This document shows, piece after piece, positions 18,174 to 27,472 of a stretch of DNA of 54,974 nt. The position numbers and the translations under genes were made by a program. The notes beneath the pieces were generated by a model. That model did no database searches and had not been told where the DNA came from. It saw nothing but the letters and a program-made list of their open reading frames with translations. The stretch is from Defluviitaleaceae bacterium (GTDB lineage: Bacteria > Bacillota > Clostridia > Lachnospirales > WRAX01). Position 1 is the first letter of the stretch. Each line of letters opens with the position of its first letter. The stretch is taken from positions 1-54,974 of the forward strand of contig WRAX01000015.1 in the NCBI GenBank assembly GCA_009779935.1, read 5' to 3'.

Positions 18174-18668
18174 TCATAGCTGCTTTTCAAAAATTTGACC
18201 ACCTTCTTTTGGCTCCACTTTTCCGGTATCTATATAGCCTAACGATTTCCAAAAACCACCATTTTGCGGCAATAGATTCATTAGATGAATGCCTTTTATG
18301 CCAAGTTTTACAAGTTCTTCTTCGGCTTTTTTGACCATTGTCTTGCCCATCCCAAGCCTTCGTGATTGTTTGTCCATGTATATTTCCGAAATATGCCCCC
18401 AGCCTTTATATCCATCAGCATAACCAGGCGTTTCCATGCAATCTAAATGGAATGTGATAAAACCACTATACTTGCCGTTGGTTGCACATATATAGGTTAC
18501 CTTCCCATTAAAATAACCCTTGAAGTGACGGAAGAGTTCATCAAACGAATTTGCCGGATAAAATTCATCTAACTCTTCTTCCGAAATTTCAGCTTCATAA
18601 ATTTGATAAAGCGGTAATAGTGTCATTATCATCACTTCATCTTGCATATCCAGCTTGATAAACTCCAT
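18174..18668 (-). CDS. GNAT family N-acetyltransferase
   Basis: The 164-residue protein contains ISEIYMDKQSRRLGMGKTMVKKAEEE, the beta4-alpha3 acetyl-CoA pyrophosphate loop (R-x-x-G-M-G), and the C-terminal GFWKSLGY segment. I chose the ATG at 18668 because GAGGAGG lies 6 nt before it; the longer frame adds 20 residues without a site. It ends the minus-strand run that includes the redox operon but is separated from it by 43 nt, so co-transcription is possible. Substrate unknown. Confidence 0.85.
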   Translation of the reverse strand: MEFIKLDMQDEVMIMTLLPLYQIYEAEISEEELDEFYPANSFDELFRHFKGYFNGKVTYICATNGKYSGFITFHLDCMETPGYADGYKGWGHISEIYMDKQSRRLGMGKTMVKKAEEELVKLGIKGIHLMNLLPQNGGFWKSLGYIDTGKVEPKEGGQIFEKQL

Positions 18669-18711
18669 GTTGCACCTCCTCTTGCTTGCGCTAACATTCT
18701 TAATTTGCAAA

Positions 18712-20358
18712 TTATTGGAATTTACCAAAGTTTACATCTCGGGTATACTTTGGCAACAGGATTGGCGAGATGTCACCTGTATCCAACTTGGCGGCGGCAA
18801 TTTGGCTTTCGTATTCCTTAACATGGTTAAGGGTTAGGCTACCTATTTTTGCTGTTTTGGCAGCTTTTGCGGCGGATTGTCCCGCTAAGCGTCCAAACAC
18901 AATAACATCCAGCATGGAGTTGCCCAGCAAGCGGTTGCGGCCATGTATGCCGCCGGCCGCCTCGCCGGCAATAAATAGGTTGTGGATGCGGCTGGTGTTG
19001 CCGGATGCTTCAATCTCAACGCCGCCGTTTTGGTAGTGGAAGGTGGGGTAAACCAGCACAGGGGTTTGGCGCATATCAATACCATAATTCATAAACATGC
19101 GAAGCATACCGGGTAGGGCGGATGCAATCTTTCCCTCGCCATGGATAATCTCGATCATCGGGGTATCCAGCCAAACGCCTGCGCCACCGGGGATATCCAC
19201 GCCTAATTTATGGCTATGGCATTCACGTATAATAGCAGAAGCCGCCACATCACGGGTTTCCAGCGGATGAACAAAGGCTTCGCCTTCCACATTAATAAGC
19301 ATCGCACCAACCGCCCTAACCTTTTCTGTCACAAGTGCGCCAAAAAGCTGTACAGGGTAAGCTGTACCCGTGGGGTGGTACTGGATGGTATCTTGATAAA
19401 GCAGGTTGCAGCCCGCACGATACGCCATAACAAGCCCATCTGCTGTCGCACCGTAATGGTTGGTGGTGGGGAAGCCGTGATAATGCATGCGCCCCGCACC
19501 GCCTGTGGCAATAATCACAGTTTTGGCACGGGCTATAAGGTATTCGCCGGTTAACATATTCATCAGCACTGCGCCTGCGGCATTGCCGTCTTTGTCCAAA
19601 ATAAGCTCCACAGCGGCAGTATAATCCACAATTTTAATACCAAGGTTGCTTACTTCATCTTTCAAAACACGGGTAATTTCCGCCCCTGTATAATCAGCAC
19701 AGGCGTGCAAGCGCTTGCGTGAAAGGCCCCCGCCGGGAAAGGTCATCATTGTTCCATCCTGATGCTTATCAAACATAACCCCAAGGCTTTCAAGCCACCT
19801 TATTGCCTCTGCACCCTGCATTACAAGGTGTTTTAGCAGTTCGGGCTTGTTGTAATAATGGCCGCCGCCCATGGCATCTAAATAATGCTGCATTGGGCTG
19901 TCGTTATCCTTATCGCTGGCTTGTATGCCGCCTTCCGCCATCATGGAATTGGAATCCCCCATGCGTAGCTTAGTAACAATAAGCACATCGGAGCCAGCCT
20001 GCTTTGCTTCGATTGCAGCAGATGCGCCTGCACCGCCGCCGCCAATAATTAACACATCGGTATCAAAATCAATTTTATTCAAATCCAAATCAAGCCCACT
20101 TATGCGGGATTTGGAGTGTAGTAGTGCTGTTAGCTCCTTAGGGGCTTTTTCGCCTGCATTTGGACCGATTTCAATTTTAGAAAAACCTTTATCGCCATAA
20201 TCCGGGTGAAATTCGTCAAGCAATACCCGCTTTTCGTCAGCGGACAGGCGGCGGGGCTCATTTTGAAGGCGCACCCCTCGGGTAGCCTCCACTTTCCTAA
20301 TAGATTCCAACATATGGGGCGTAAATGGTGATGGTTTGGTCATTTGTTTTGGTTTCAT
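18712..20358 (-). CDS. Fumarate reductase/succinate dehydrogenase-like flavoprotein (soluble type)
   Basis: The 548-residue protein has an unusual N-terminal extension of about 85 residues before the FAD dinucleotide motif (VLIIGGGGAGASAAIEAKQAG, near 95). Family active-site motifs are present: QYHPTG, HPLETRDVAASAI (substrate Arg), and a GRNRLLGNSMLDVIVFGR FAD end motif. The loop that carries the covalent FAD histidine in membrane fumarate reductases (SHT-x-AAQGG) reads SNSMMAEGG here, so FAD is probably bound non-covalently, as in L-aspartate oxidase. It follows the iron-sulfur gene by 14 nt and ends the flx-hdr operon. No membrane anchor gene (frdC/D) is present. Fumarate is the most likely acceptor; a related enoate is possible. 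Confidence 0.85.
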   Translation of the reverse strand: MKPKQMTKPSPFTPHMLESIRKVEATRGVRLQNEPRRLSADEKRVLLDEFHPDYGDKGFSKIEIGPNAGEKAPKELTALLHSKSRISGLDLDLNKIDFDTDVLIIGGGGAGASAAIEAKQAGSDVLIVTKLRMGDSNSMMAEGGIQASDKDNDSPMQHYLDAMGGGHYYNKPELLKHLVMQGAEAIRWLESLGVMFDKHQDGTMMTFPGGGLSRKRLHACADYTGAEITRVLKDEVSNLGIKIVDYTAAVELILDKDGNAAGAVLMNMLTGEYLIARAKTVIIATGGAGRMHYHGFPTTNHYGATADGLVMAYRAGCNLLYQDTIQYHPTGTAYPVQLFGALVTEKVRAVGAMLINVEGEAFVHPLETRDVAASAIIRECHSHKLGVDIPGGAGVWLDTPMIEIIHGEGKIASALPGMLRMFMNYGIDMRQTPVLVYPTFHYQNGGVEIEASGNTSRIHNLFIAGEAAGGIHGRNRLLGNSMLDVIVFGRLAGQSAAKAAKTAKIGSLTLNHVKEYESQIAAAKLDTGDISPILLPKYTRDVNFGKFQ

Positions 20359-20372
20359 GGGTTGCACCTCCT

Positions 20373-21047
20373 CTATTTTTCAAAATCACGGTTGTCGTAT
20401 AATTCTTTCATCTCTTCTTTAGACTTTGCCATAAGCTTCGTCATTGCGGCATCAAATTTACCCTCGGCGATATCTGCGGCACGCTGGGCGGTGTGGCCTG
20501 CCGGCGGCAGAATGTACTTGCCCGTTAAGCGGCGTGCCAAAAGCCCCACCAGTGTGTGGGAAATATTAGCAGGACAGCGGGCAGAGCATATACCGCAAGC
20601 CACACAGTCAAAGCTTGTTTCTGCACATTTTGCATAATCCCCCCGCTTGGCGTATGCGATATATTGCATTACATTTAACCCACGGCTGCAAGATTTTGTG
20701 CAGGAATTGCAACCAACACAGGCAAATATTTCGGGAAAAATTTCCATCATCACCTGCTCGGTTGGTTTGATTTCTTCCATATCATAGTCCCTATGTGCCA
20801 GCGGGAAGAAAGGCAGAGTTGCCACATACATCCCTTCCTCCACCTTGGTTTGGCACGCAAGGGCAAAATGGGGCTTGTTTTCCCCCTTGATGCGGTAAAT
20901 TGCCCCGCAGGCCCCGCAAAAACCATGGCGGCACCCACAACCCCGCACCAGCTGATAGCCGGCATATTCCATAGCTGTCATTATTGTCAAATCCGATGGC
21001 ACTTGATAGTGTTTGCCATCGAAATATACATTTGCCATTTCCTGCAT
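20373..21047 (-). CDS. Fumarate reductase-like iron-sulfur subunit (2Fe-2S plus two 4Fe-4S)
   Basis: The 224-residue protein has an N-terminal plant-type [2Fe-2S] domain (CGCRHGFCGACG near residues 37-48, plus a Cys in ALACQTK). A C-terminal ferredoxin-like domain carries CVGCNSCTKSCSRG and CVACGICSARCPANI for two [4Fe-4S] clusters. Classical SdhB/FrdB also carry a [3Fe-4S] near quinone, which this pattern does not show; that fits a soluble enzyme fed by proteins rather than quinol. It lies directly upstream of the flavoprotein and downstream of the flx genes in one operon, so it probably links the Flx-Hdr complex to the flavoprotein. Confidence 0.85.
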   Translation of the reverse strand: MQEMANVYFDGKHYQVPSDLTIMTAMEYAGYQLVRGCGCRHGFCGACGAIYRIKGENKPHFALACQTKVEEGMYVATLPFFPLAHRDYDMEEIKPTEQVMMEIFPEIFACVGCNSCTKSCSRGLNVMQYIAYAKRGDYAKCAETSFDCVACGICSARCPANISHTLVGLLARRLTGKYILPPAGHTAQRAADIAEGKFDAAMTKLMAKSKEEMKELYDNRDFEK

Positions 21048-21154
21048 ATGTCACTGTTCTCCTCTCATAATTAGCTGTTTTGTCAGTAAATGTCCAATTC
21101 ATATTTTCTTGGATGGTTGCCAATTACCTTATTGGCGTTATGTATTAAACCCTC

Positions 21155-21454
21155 CTAATAAACCTTGGCAACGGACAATGTTTGGTGCTTAACGCTGTTT
21201 ATGTTCATCTTTGCGTAAAATTCTTGCGCCGCAGGATTGCTTGCGCCTGCTGTCAAGGCGGCATCGGCATCTTCACGGGTTTGCCATTCAATCACATCTA
21301 TCCATGTGTCACCATCCACCAGCTGTTTCCAAGATAGGTACCCCTTTTGCTGGGAAATAACCTCATCCTGGCATTTTTGGGATGCCGTCAAAAATTCCTC
21401 GGCAGTAACACCTTTTTTTAATTTAAACTGTATAACCCATACCGCATTTTGCAT
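21155..21454 (-). CDS. ABM-domain (antibiotic biosynthesis monooxygenase-like) protein
   Basis: The 99-residue protein has the ferredoxin-like alpha/beta ABM fold pattern (VWVIQFKLKKGVTAEEFLTAS, then SWKQLVDGDTWIDVIEWQT, then ALTAGASNPAAQEFYAKM). Members range from quinol oxygenases to haem oxygenases and proteins of unknown role, and no oxygenase role is expected in an anaerobe. It sits inside the operon between flxA and the iron-sulfur subunit gene, so a role tied to that redox complex is possible but unproven. Confidence 0.7.
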   Translation of the reverse strand: MQNAVWVIQFKLKKGVTAEEFLTASQKCQDEVISQQKGYLSWKQLVDGDTWIDVIEWQTREDADAALTAGASNPAAQEFYAKMNINSVKHQTLSVAKVY

Positions 21455-21515
21455 TACATCAACCTTTCTTTAAGATGCACAATTGCAAGCCCTGCCCAAA
21501 ATGGCAGTTGGGTAG

Positions 21516-22349
21516 TTAAAACTCATTGGGGATGTGGTCCAGTTCGTCAGTGCGGAAAACGGGTCCATCCATGCAAACGAACTTGTCACCGATATTGCAG
21601 CGGCCGCATTTTCCTATGCCGCATTTCATGCGCAATTCCAGTGTGGTATAAACTTGTTCTTTTTTGAAGCCCATTTCCAAAAGCACAGCCATCACGAATT
21701 TTATCATAATGGGCGGCCCGCACAGCACAACCACCTTATCAGTGGAAAAGCCTATTTTTTTGAAATAGTCCGGCACAAAACCAATGTTGCCGTCCCACTC
21801 ATCATCCGGTCGGTCAATAGTCAAATACACATTGGTGTTGCGCCTTTGCGTCCATGATTTTTCAATCTCTTTGTAATAAACCAAATCAGCCACAGAGCGT
21901 GCGCCGTAAAGTATATCCACATAACCATAATCTTCACGGTTATCAAAAACATAGTGTATGACCGAGCGCAAGGGCGCAAGGGCAATGCCGCCGCCCACAA
22001 ATAGGATATTTTTGCCTTTTAACTCCGTATCCACAGGGAAGGGCTTGCCGTATGGCCCACGAATGGTAATGTGGTCGCCTTCCTTCATTTTGTCGTGCAT
22101 ATATTCGGTCAACACCCCCACCCGCTTTATGGAAAAATCCATATACTTGGTATTTGTAGGGGATGTGGAAATTGAAAACATAGCCTCCCCCACCCCGGGG
22201 ATGCTTAACATGGCACATTGCCCCGGCATATGGTCAAAAGCCTTGTTGCCTTTGATGTTTACCACACGAAAGGTTTTAACATCGGGTGTTTCCTTAATAA
22301 TTTCCGTAACCACACCCACTTGGGGGATTAACATATCAGGCATTTGCAT
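21516..22349 (-). CDS. flxA: FlxA-type NAD(P)H oxidoreductase, FAD and 2Fe-2S
   Basis: The protein is about 277 residues with the ferredoxin-NADP reductase fold. An FAD domain comes first (AMFSISTSPTN and RGPYGKPFPVD), then an NAD(P) domain with GGGIALAPLRSVI and VVLCGPPIMIKF. A C-terminal [2Fe-2S] site of the dihydroorotate dehydrogenase-K type follows (CGIGKCGRC...C). In Flx-Hdr systems this subunit takes electrons from NADH. I chose the ATG at 22349, which has GGAGG upstream; the gene overlaps the flxB stop by 14 nt. The symbol follows the FlxABCD naming used for sulfate reducers. Confidence 0.85.
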   Translation of the reverse strand: MQMPDMLIPQVGVVTEIIKETPDVKTFRVVNIKGNKAFDHMPGQCAMLSIPGVGEAMFSISTSPTNTKYMDFSIKRVGVLTEYMHDKMKEGDHITIRGPYGKPFPVDTELKGKNILFVGGGIALAPLRSVIHYVFDNREDYGYVDILYGARSVADLVYYKEIEKSWTQRRNTNVYLTIDRPDDEWDGNIGFVPDYFKKIGFSTDKVVVLCGPPIMIKFVMAVLLEMGFKKEQVYTTLELRMKCGIGKCGRCNIGDKFVCMDGPVFRTDELDHIPNEF

Positions 22350-23388
22350 TTTCTGCCACCTCCACTCCAAGGGATTTTATGATTTTAACAATATTTAGCG
22401 AAACAGGGCATTTGTTGATGCAACGGCCGCAACCAACGCAACCAAATTGCCCATCATAATTCATTGGGTGGTACATTAGCTTGTGCATAAAACGCTGACG
22501 AAAACGCTCCTTTTGCGTTAAGCGGTTGTTGCCGTGGGCCATCAAGGTAAATTCCGGATACATACACGAATCCCAACAGCGGAAGCGTGTTGTGCCGCTG
22601 CATTTGTCGAAATCCTTAATATCGTAGCAGGAGCAGGTTGGGCAGGTATAGGTGCATGTGCCGCAACCGATACAGGCACGATGTAAAAAATCCCAGTTTT
22701 CATGGTCGAAAATCTTCATCATATTTTCGCCTGTAAAACTTTCCAGCGGAAGTTTGCTGTATGGCAGACTTTGCGCCTTTTCAGCGATTTCTGCCTTTAA
22801 GCCCAATAAATCATCCGCTTCGGCAGGCTCAAACAAGCCCATGATGTCTTCTACAAAAGCTTTGCCTTTGCCATTCTGTGCTTGTGTGTATAGATATTCT
22901 CCTAAAATCCATGTTGCCACATCACCTTTGGGGTTTGCAGCATCAATATTGAAGGCGGCGCAAAAACAAGCGTTTTTAGGTGCGTTACATGCCAAGGAAA
23001 CCAACACCGCATTTTTGCGGCGGGCTTCGTAATACATGTCCACGGGATGTTTGGAAAGGTAAATATTATCCATTACAGCTATGGCCTCAATATCACAGGC
23101 TTTTACACCAAAAATCACAAAAGCATTATCAAAAAAATCTTTGGTGATAATTTCGATATTTGTGCCATCCATTTTGGCAGTATACAAATCCTCCGACTGG
23201 GGCAAAAACAGGTCCTTTGGCGTGTTGGTAGTTTTTAGCCCATGCAAATCCACCACAGCACTTTCATGCCACTTTTCAAAATTAAGGGTACCGCCACGGC
23301 GCACAGGCAGGTAAATCTGCTGTGTTTCGTTAATGCGCCCGTAAAGTTTTGATAGGTTGCCAAGGGCTATTTTATAGGTTTTGTTCAC
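22336..23388 (-). CDS. flxB: FlxB-type 4Fe-4S protein
   Basis: The 350-residue protein resembles the sulfite reductase subunit A / hydrogenase beta group. A long N-terminal domain contains FFDNAFVIFGVKACDIEAI. A C-terminal ferredoxin pair follows: CIGCGTCTYTCPTCSCYD and CVGCGRCINKCPVSLNI. It should relay electrons between FlxA and the FlxC/D-Hdr part. The start is GTG with GGGGGTGAG before it, and it overlaps flxA. Confidence 0.85.
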   Translation of the reverse strand: MNKTYKIALGNLSKLYGRINETQQIYLPVRRGGTLNFEKWHESAVVDLHGLKTTNTPKDLFLPQSEDLYTAKMDGTNIEIITKDFFDNAFVIFGVKACDIEAIAVMDNIYLSKHPVDMYYEARRKNAVLVSLACNAPKNACFCAAFNIDAANPKGDVATWILGEYLYTQAQNGKGKAFVEDIMGLFEPAEADDLLGLKAEIAEKAQSLPYSKLPLESFTGENMMKIFDHENWDFLHRACIGCGTCTYTCPTCSCYDIKDFDKCSGTTRFRCWDSCMYPEFTLMAHGNNRLTQKERFRQRFMHKLMYHPMNYDGQFGCVGCGRCINKCPVSLNIVKIIKSLGVEVAENANA

Positions 23389-23399
23389 AAGCTCACCCC

Positions 23400-24815
23400 C
23401 TAATTTTTGCCGGCTTGACCGTCATTGTTAAGGTCGAAGCTGGTTAGCGGCTCCGGGGCAGCAATGTCTTGCCCCGCTTGATATTCTCCATAAAACTCGT
23501 TAATATCCTTGATTATTTTGCGGTTTAGCAGATGCAGCGGAATATCCTGCGGGCAAACCCTGCTGCATTCGCCGCAATCGCTGCAACGCCCTGCCACGTG
23601 GAAAGCACGTACGATATGGAATAGCTGCTCTTCAAACTCTGTAGCATTTACCTTACTTGCCATGTCGTACTTATTATTGGAAAATACACATCTTTTGCAA
23701 TTGCACACGGGGCAAGTATTTCGGCAGGCATTACAGCGTATACACTTAGAAAGTTGGCTTTGCCAGAATGCGAAACGGTCATCGGCACTTAGTGCCTCTA
23801 TGGCCTCCACAGTGGCAAAGCGGGCATTTTTGTCAAGCCTTGGGGAATTGTTTTCAAGCTCGATAATCTCATCCCCCACAGGGTGGTGGATTTTGGTACA
23901 AACCCCGCATTTTTCCCACATGCCAACTTCTTCCAAATCCTCCACTTGCACTGTTCCGCCGCATCCAATGCCAATTATGTGGGTTTTTTCCAAGTTTATC
24001 AGATTTTCCTTAATAAGTTGGTTGAATGAGTAGCTGTCACAAGGTTTTAAGAAAATTAAGGTGGAGCCATCAAAAAGCTTGCCGCCAAGCCATGGGGCAA
24101 CCATTAAATATTTACTTAAATTGTGTGCGCAGTATTTATTGTAAACCATGTTTTCGATTTGGGATGGGTGGTCGAAAAAGGCAGGCTCTGGCATGGTTTC
24201 ATGGTCACCTGCTTTCCATGCCAAAACTCTGTCCACCACACCATCTGCCAACAATTTGGTGGCCCTTGCCTTCATTTGCTCCTCAATCTTCACCACGGAT
24301 GGTATGTTGCGGGCATGGGGCGCCTGCGCATCCAAAACCTCTCTATGCGGCCCCCTGCCCAATTCTTCATAACCTTCCGGTAGGTTGCGTATATCCATCA
24401 AGCGTCGGTTTGGCCCAAGCTTTGTCACTTCCTCCGTAAACTCGTTCATAACACGGGCAAACTTAGCAGATTCTGCCGCCGAAACCCATTCCAGCCTCAT
24501 CCTCTCCTTCTCTATCCCCATAAAATCAAGTAGAGAGAAAAGTAGGGCAAAACGGCGGCGGGTGAAATAATTACCCGTACTGTAATGGCAATCCCCTGGG
24601 TGGCAACCGCACACTATCACGCCATCCGCCCCCTTACCAAAAGCACGAAGCATAAAAATAGGGTCCACACGGCAACTGCATGGTACTTTTATAATTTTAA
24701 CATTGGGCGGATAGGACAAACGGCTTGTTCCTGCCAAATCCGCCCCTGCGTAGGAGCACCAGTTGCAACAAAACGCTACAATAAGCGGCTCGAATGTTTT
24801 TTCTTGGTCTAACAT
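23400..24815 (-). CDS. Fused FlxD (MvhD)-FlxC iron-sulfur protein
   Basis: The 471-residue protein joins two usually separate subunits. Residues 1-140 are an MvhD/FlpD-type [2Fe-2S] domain (CCNWCSYAGADLAG, VPCSCRVDP, CGCHPGDCHY), which docks electrons onto HdrA. The remainder is FlxC-like, with GIGCGGTV and two C-terminal 4Fe-4S motifs (CIRCNACRNTCPVC, CSDCGECSRVCPQDI). The ATG overlaps the hdrA stop by 7 nt, so expression is tightly coupled to hdrA. The fusion fixes a 1:1 ratio of the two modules. Confidence 0.85.
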   Translation of the reverse strand: MLDQEKTFEPLIVAFCCNWCSYAGADLAGTSRLSYPPNVKIIKVPCSCRVDPIFMLRAFGKGADGVIVCGCHPGDCHYSTGNYFTRRRFALLFSLLDFMGIEKERMRLEWVSAAESAKFARVMNEFTEEVTKLGPNRRLMDIRNLPEGYEELGRGPHREVLDAQAPHARNIPSVVKIEEQMKARATKLLADGVVDRVLAWKAGDHETMPEPAFFDHPSQIENMVYNKYCAHNLSKYLMVAPWLGGKLFDGSTLIFLKPCDSYSFNQLIKENLINLEKTHIIGIGCGGTVQVEDLEEVGMWEKCGVCTKIHHPVGDEIIELENNSPRLDKNARFATVEAIEALSADDRFAFWQSQLSKCIRCNACRNTCPVCNCKRCVFSNNKYDMASKVNATEFEEQLFHIVRAFHVAGRCSDCGECSRVCPQDIPLHLLNRKIIKDINEFYGEYQAGQDIAAPEPLTSFDLNNDGQAGKN

Positions 24816-26797
24816 AAAGCATCCACCTCCGCTAACAATTGTTTATTGGAAAAACCCTGCAAATCCATGGCACCTGATGGACAAACCACCACACACGCCC
24901 CACAACCTTGGCACAAGGCTTGGTTGATATGGCTGACACGTTCGATGGTTTTTAAGCCATGGTCATTTACCGTTGCCGGGCCGTAACTTATGGCACCATA
25001 AGGGCAAACGGGTGCGCATAAGGAGCAGCCGTTGCAGGCATTAATATCCACCATTGCCGTGCAGGGGTTGCTTAGCAACACATCTTTGGACAAAAGCCCG
25101 ATAACCTTTGCCGCCGCCGCCCCTGCTTGCCCAACGGTTTCGGGAATATCCTTGGGGCCTTGCCCCGCACCGGCAAGAAATACGCCGGCGGTTGGGGATT
25201 CCACAGGGCGCAATTTGGCGTGGGCTTCCGTCATAAAATTATTTGTGTCAATAGATGCGGATAGCATGGAAGCCAAAGGCTTTGCAGATGGCACCGGTTG
25301 AATGGCCGTTGCCAAAATCACCATATCCGTTTCCAGCTCCATCTTCACATTATCCAGCAAGTCCACAGCAGAAATGGTTAGGCAGTTACCTTTATCAACA
25401 ACCTTGCCAACTTGCCCCTTAATATACTTAACACCATATTCTTCCACGCCACGGCGGTAAAATTCATCATAAGCCTTGCCGGGGGTGCGCATGTCTATGT
25501 AAAACACGTTTACATTCACATCCGGGTACTTGTCCTTGATTAGCACGGCGTGCTTTGCCGTGTACATGCAGCAAATTTTGGAGCAGTAAGGTTTGCCGCG
25601 CCCGCTAATATCACGGCTGCCCACACATTGGATAAATGTAACGCTTTTCGGCTTGCGCCCATCAGATAAACGCTTTAATTCGCCGCCTGTGGGACCTGCG
25701 CCATGGGTGATGCGCTCAAACTCAAAACTGGTTATTACATCTTTACTATCATTGTAAGCATATTCGCCAAATTTATCCAAGTTAATGGTTTCAAAGCCCG
25801 TGGCAGTTACCACTGCGCCGTATTTTTGCGTTACAAGCTCATCCTCTTGGTCAAACTCTATTGCGCCGGGCTGGCAAACAGTTTGGCACAAACCGCATTT
25901 GCCCGATTTCATCATTATGCAATGCTCCCTGTCGATAACGGGCACAAGGGGCAGTGCTTGAGCAAAGGGGATATAAATTGCCTTGCGGTTTTGCAGCCCT
26001 AAATCAAATTCCAGCGGGATATTTTTTACGGGGCATTTATTCCAACAATCACCGCAACCTGTGCATTTTTCCATGCAAACACTGCGTGCCTTTTTGCGCA
26101 CGGTTACGGTGAAATTGCCTACAAAACCCTCAACCTTTTCCACTTCGGAATAGGTCATAATATTGATTTTATCGTGGCTTGCCGCATCCACCATTTTGGG
26201 GGTCAGGATACAAGCGGAGCAGTCTAAGGTGGGGAAGGTTTTGTCCAGCTGCGCCATTTTGCCGCCAATGCTTGGGCTGGATTCCACCAAGTCCACTTCA
26301 TAACCTGCTTCTGCAATATCAAGAGCTGCTTGTATGCCTGCAATGCCGCCGCCAATAACCAGTGCACGCTTAATAACGGAATTTTCCTCAGGGAACAATG
26401 GGGCATTAAGCTTAACCTTGGCAATTGCCGCCTTTGCAAGGGCAACTGCCTTCTGCGACCCCTCCTCTTTATTCTTGTGTATCCATGACACATGCTCACG
26501 TATATTAGCAATTTCTACCATATAAGGGTTAAGCCCTGCCGCTTCTGCCACCTTGCGAAAGGTGGCTTCGTGCATTCTCGGAGAACATGCGGCAATTACA
26601 ATGCCCGTAAGCCCGTTGGTTTTAATAGCATCGGCAATCATATTTTGCCCTGTTTTGGCGCACATATAGGGATACTGCTCCGCCACAACAATGCCGGGTA
26701 TGCTGCGCACACCGTCCAACACCACATTGGGGTCCACGGTGGCTTTTATATTAGAGCCGCAATGACAAACAAAAAATCCAATTTTTTCCAAAACCAA
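24809..26797 (-). CDS. hdrA: CoB-CoM heterodisulfide reductase-like subunit HdrA
   Basis: HdrA carries the FAD thought to bifurcate electrons. The 662-residue protein has the N-terminal CHCG motif (residues 11-14) and a flavin/dinucleotide motif VIGGGIAGIQAALDIAEAGYEV (about 147-168) with the conserved LDCSACILTPKM segment. An inserted 4Fe-4S pair follows (CMEKCTGCGDCWNKCP, CGLCQTVCQPGA), then IQCVGSRD, and a C-terminal ferredoxin (CNGCSLCAPVCPYGA, CQGCGACVVVCPSGA). The last probably delivers low-potential electrons to ferredoxin. The start is TTG, either at 26797 or two codons later after AGGTGA. The gene follows a DUF4177 gene by 14 nt. Confidence 0.92.
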   Translation of the reverse strand: MVLEKIGFFVCHCGSNIKATVDPNVVLDGVRSIPGIVVAEQYPYMCAKTGQNMIADAIKTNGLTGIVIAACSPRMHEATFRKVAEAAGLNPYMVEIANIREHVSWIHKNKEEGSQKAVALAKAAIAKVKLNAPLFPEENSVIKRALVIGGGIAGIQAALDIAEAGYEVDLVESSPSIGGKMAQLDKTFPTLDCSACILTPKMVDAASHDKINIMTYSEVEKVEGFVGNFTVTVRKKARSVCMEKCTGCGDCWNKCPVKNIPLEFDLGLQNRKAIYIPFAQALPLVPVIDREHCIMMKSGKCGLCQTVCQPGAIEFDQEDELVTQKYGAVVTATGFETINLDKFGEYAYNDSKDVITSFEFERITHGAGPTGGELKRLSDGRKPKSVTFIQCVGSRDISGRGKPYCSKICCMYTAKHAVLIKDKYPDVNVNVFYIDMRTPGKAYDEFYRRGVEEYGVKYIKGQVGKVVDKGNCLTISAVDLLDNVKMELETDMVILATAIQPVPSAKPLASMLSASIDTNNFMTEAHAKLRPVESPTAGVFLAGAGQGPKDIPETVGQAGAAAAKVIGLLSKDVLLSNPCTAMVDINACNGCSLCAPVCPYGAISYGPATVNDHGLKTIERVSHINQALCQGCGACVVVCPSGAMDLQGFSNKQLLAEVDALC

Positions 26798-26811
26798 GTC
26801 ACCTGCTTTCG

Positions 26812-27012
26812 TTAGTTGTCGTTTTGTTGTTTTGGTTTTTCAAAAACCAAGTCAATTCTGGTAACCCAACCATGCCCTACCTGCTTGATGGGGATGCACC
26901 CCATGAATCTGTATCCTTTGTTGGCATGCTTATTGATTATATACCTGTGCTTTTCCAGCTCGTACTTGAAAACGCCCTTCATCTCCACCGTGACATATTT
27001 GTATTCGTACAT
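26812..27012 (-). CDS. DUF4177 domain protein
   Basis: The 66-residue protein (MYEYKYVTVEM...HRYIINKHANKGYRFMGCIP...DLVFEKP) matches the DUF4177 pattern: a Tyr-Glu-Tyr start strand, a central helix with INKHANKGYR, and an IFEKP-type end. No function is known for the family. GAGGTAATGTC gives a good start. Together with a related copy at 27473 it flanks a zinc-ribbon gene inside the operon between hdrC and hdrA. Confidence 0.75.
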   Translation of the reverse strand: MYEYKYVTVEMKGVFKYELEKHRYIINKHANKGYRFMGCIPIKQVGHGWVTRIDLVFEKPKQQNDN

Positions 27013-27045
27013 GACATTACCTCGTATTAACTATCTATCATCGTT

Positions 27046-27450
27046 TTATTTTGCGGCATTAATGGTTTGCTTCCTAATTTCCAACAAAATCTTAATGCAT
27101 TCCATGGTTTCGCCTTGTGGGATGTAGAAAGCCATGCTGGCACCGCAAACACCATCAAACCTTTTTCCAAATATAGCCTTGTTAGTTCCCGGCGTACATC
27201 CATTACCGCAATTATCGCACTTGTTCACATTCTCCCAGGCGATTTCTTTCATGCGCCCGCTTAAAGGGACACCTTTATGCTCCATGCTATAATCGCCATC
27301 AGTCCAAATCGTCCAAGGGCTTGGATAATCCGTCCCATCGTCCATGTGCATATAGCATACAACCTTGCCCCGATAGCTTACAGTTGCCCCGTCTATGGTC
27401 ATATCGCTATTTTTCAGGTATTCTAAAAATTCCAACCGGTTCTGTTTCAA
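27046..27450 (-). CDS. Zinc-ribbon protein of unknown function
   Basis: The 134-residue protein has no membrane segment. In its C-terminal half it has CDNCGNGCTPG...FGKRFDGVCG, four cysteines that could bind zinc or a metal cluster. I placed the start at the TTG at 27450 because GGGGTGG lies 6 nt before it. The longer frame would overlap the DUF4177 gene. Proteins of this type appear as conserved hypotheticals in Clostridia. Its place within the hdr operon suggests a link to that complex, but the sequence shows no direct evidence. Confidence 0.6.
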   Translation of the reverse strand: MKQNRLEFLEYLKNSDMTIDGATVSYRGKVVCYMHMDDGTDYPSPWTIWTDGDYSMEHKGVPLSGRMKEIAWENVNKCDNCGNGCTPGTNKAIFGKRFDGVCGASMAFYIPQGETMECIKILLEIRKQTINAAK

Positions 27451-27472
27451 TATTAGCCACCCCACACTGTTA

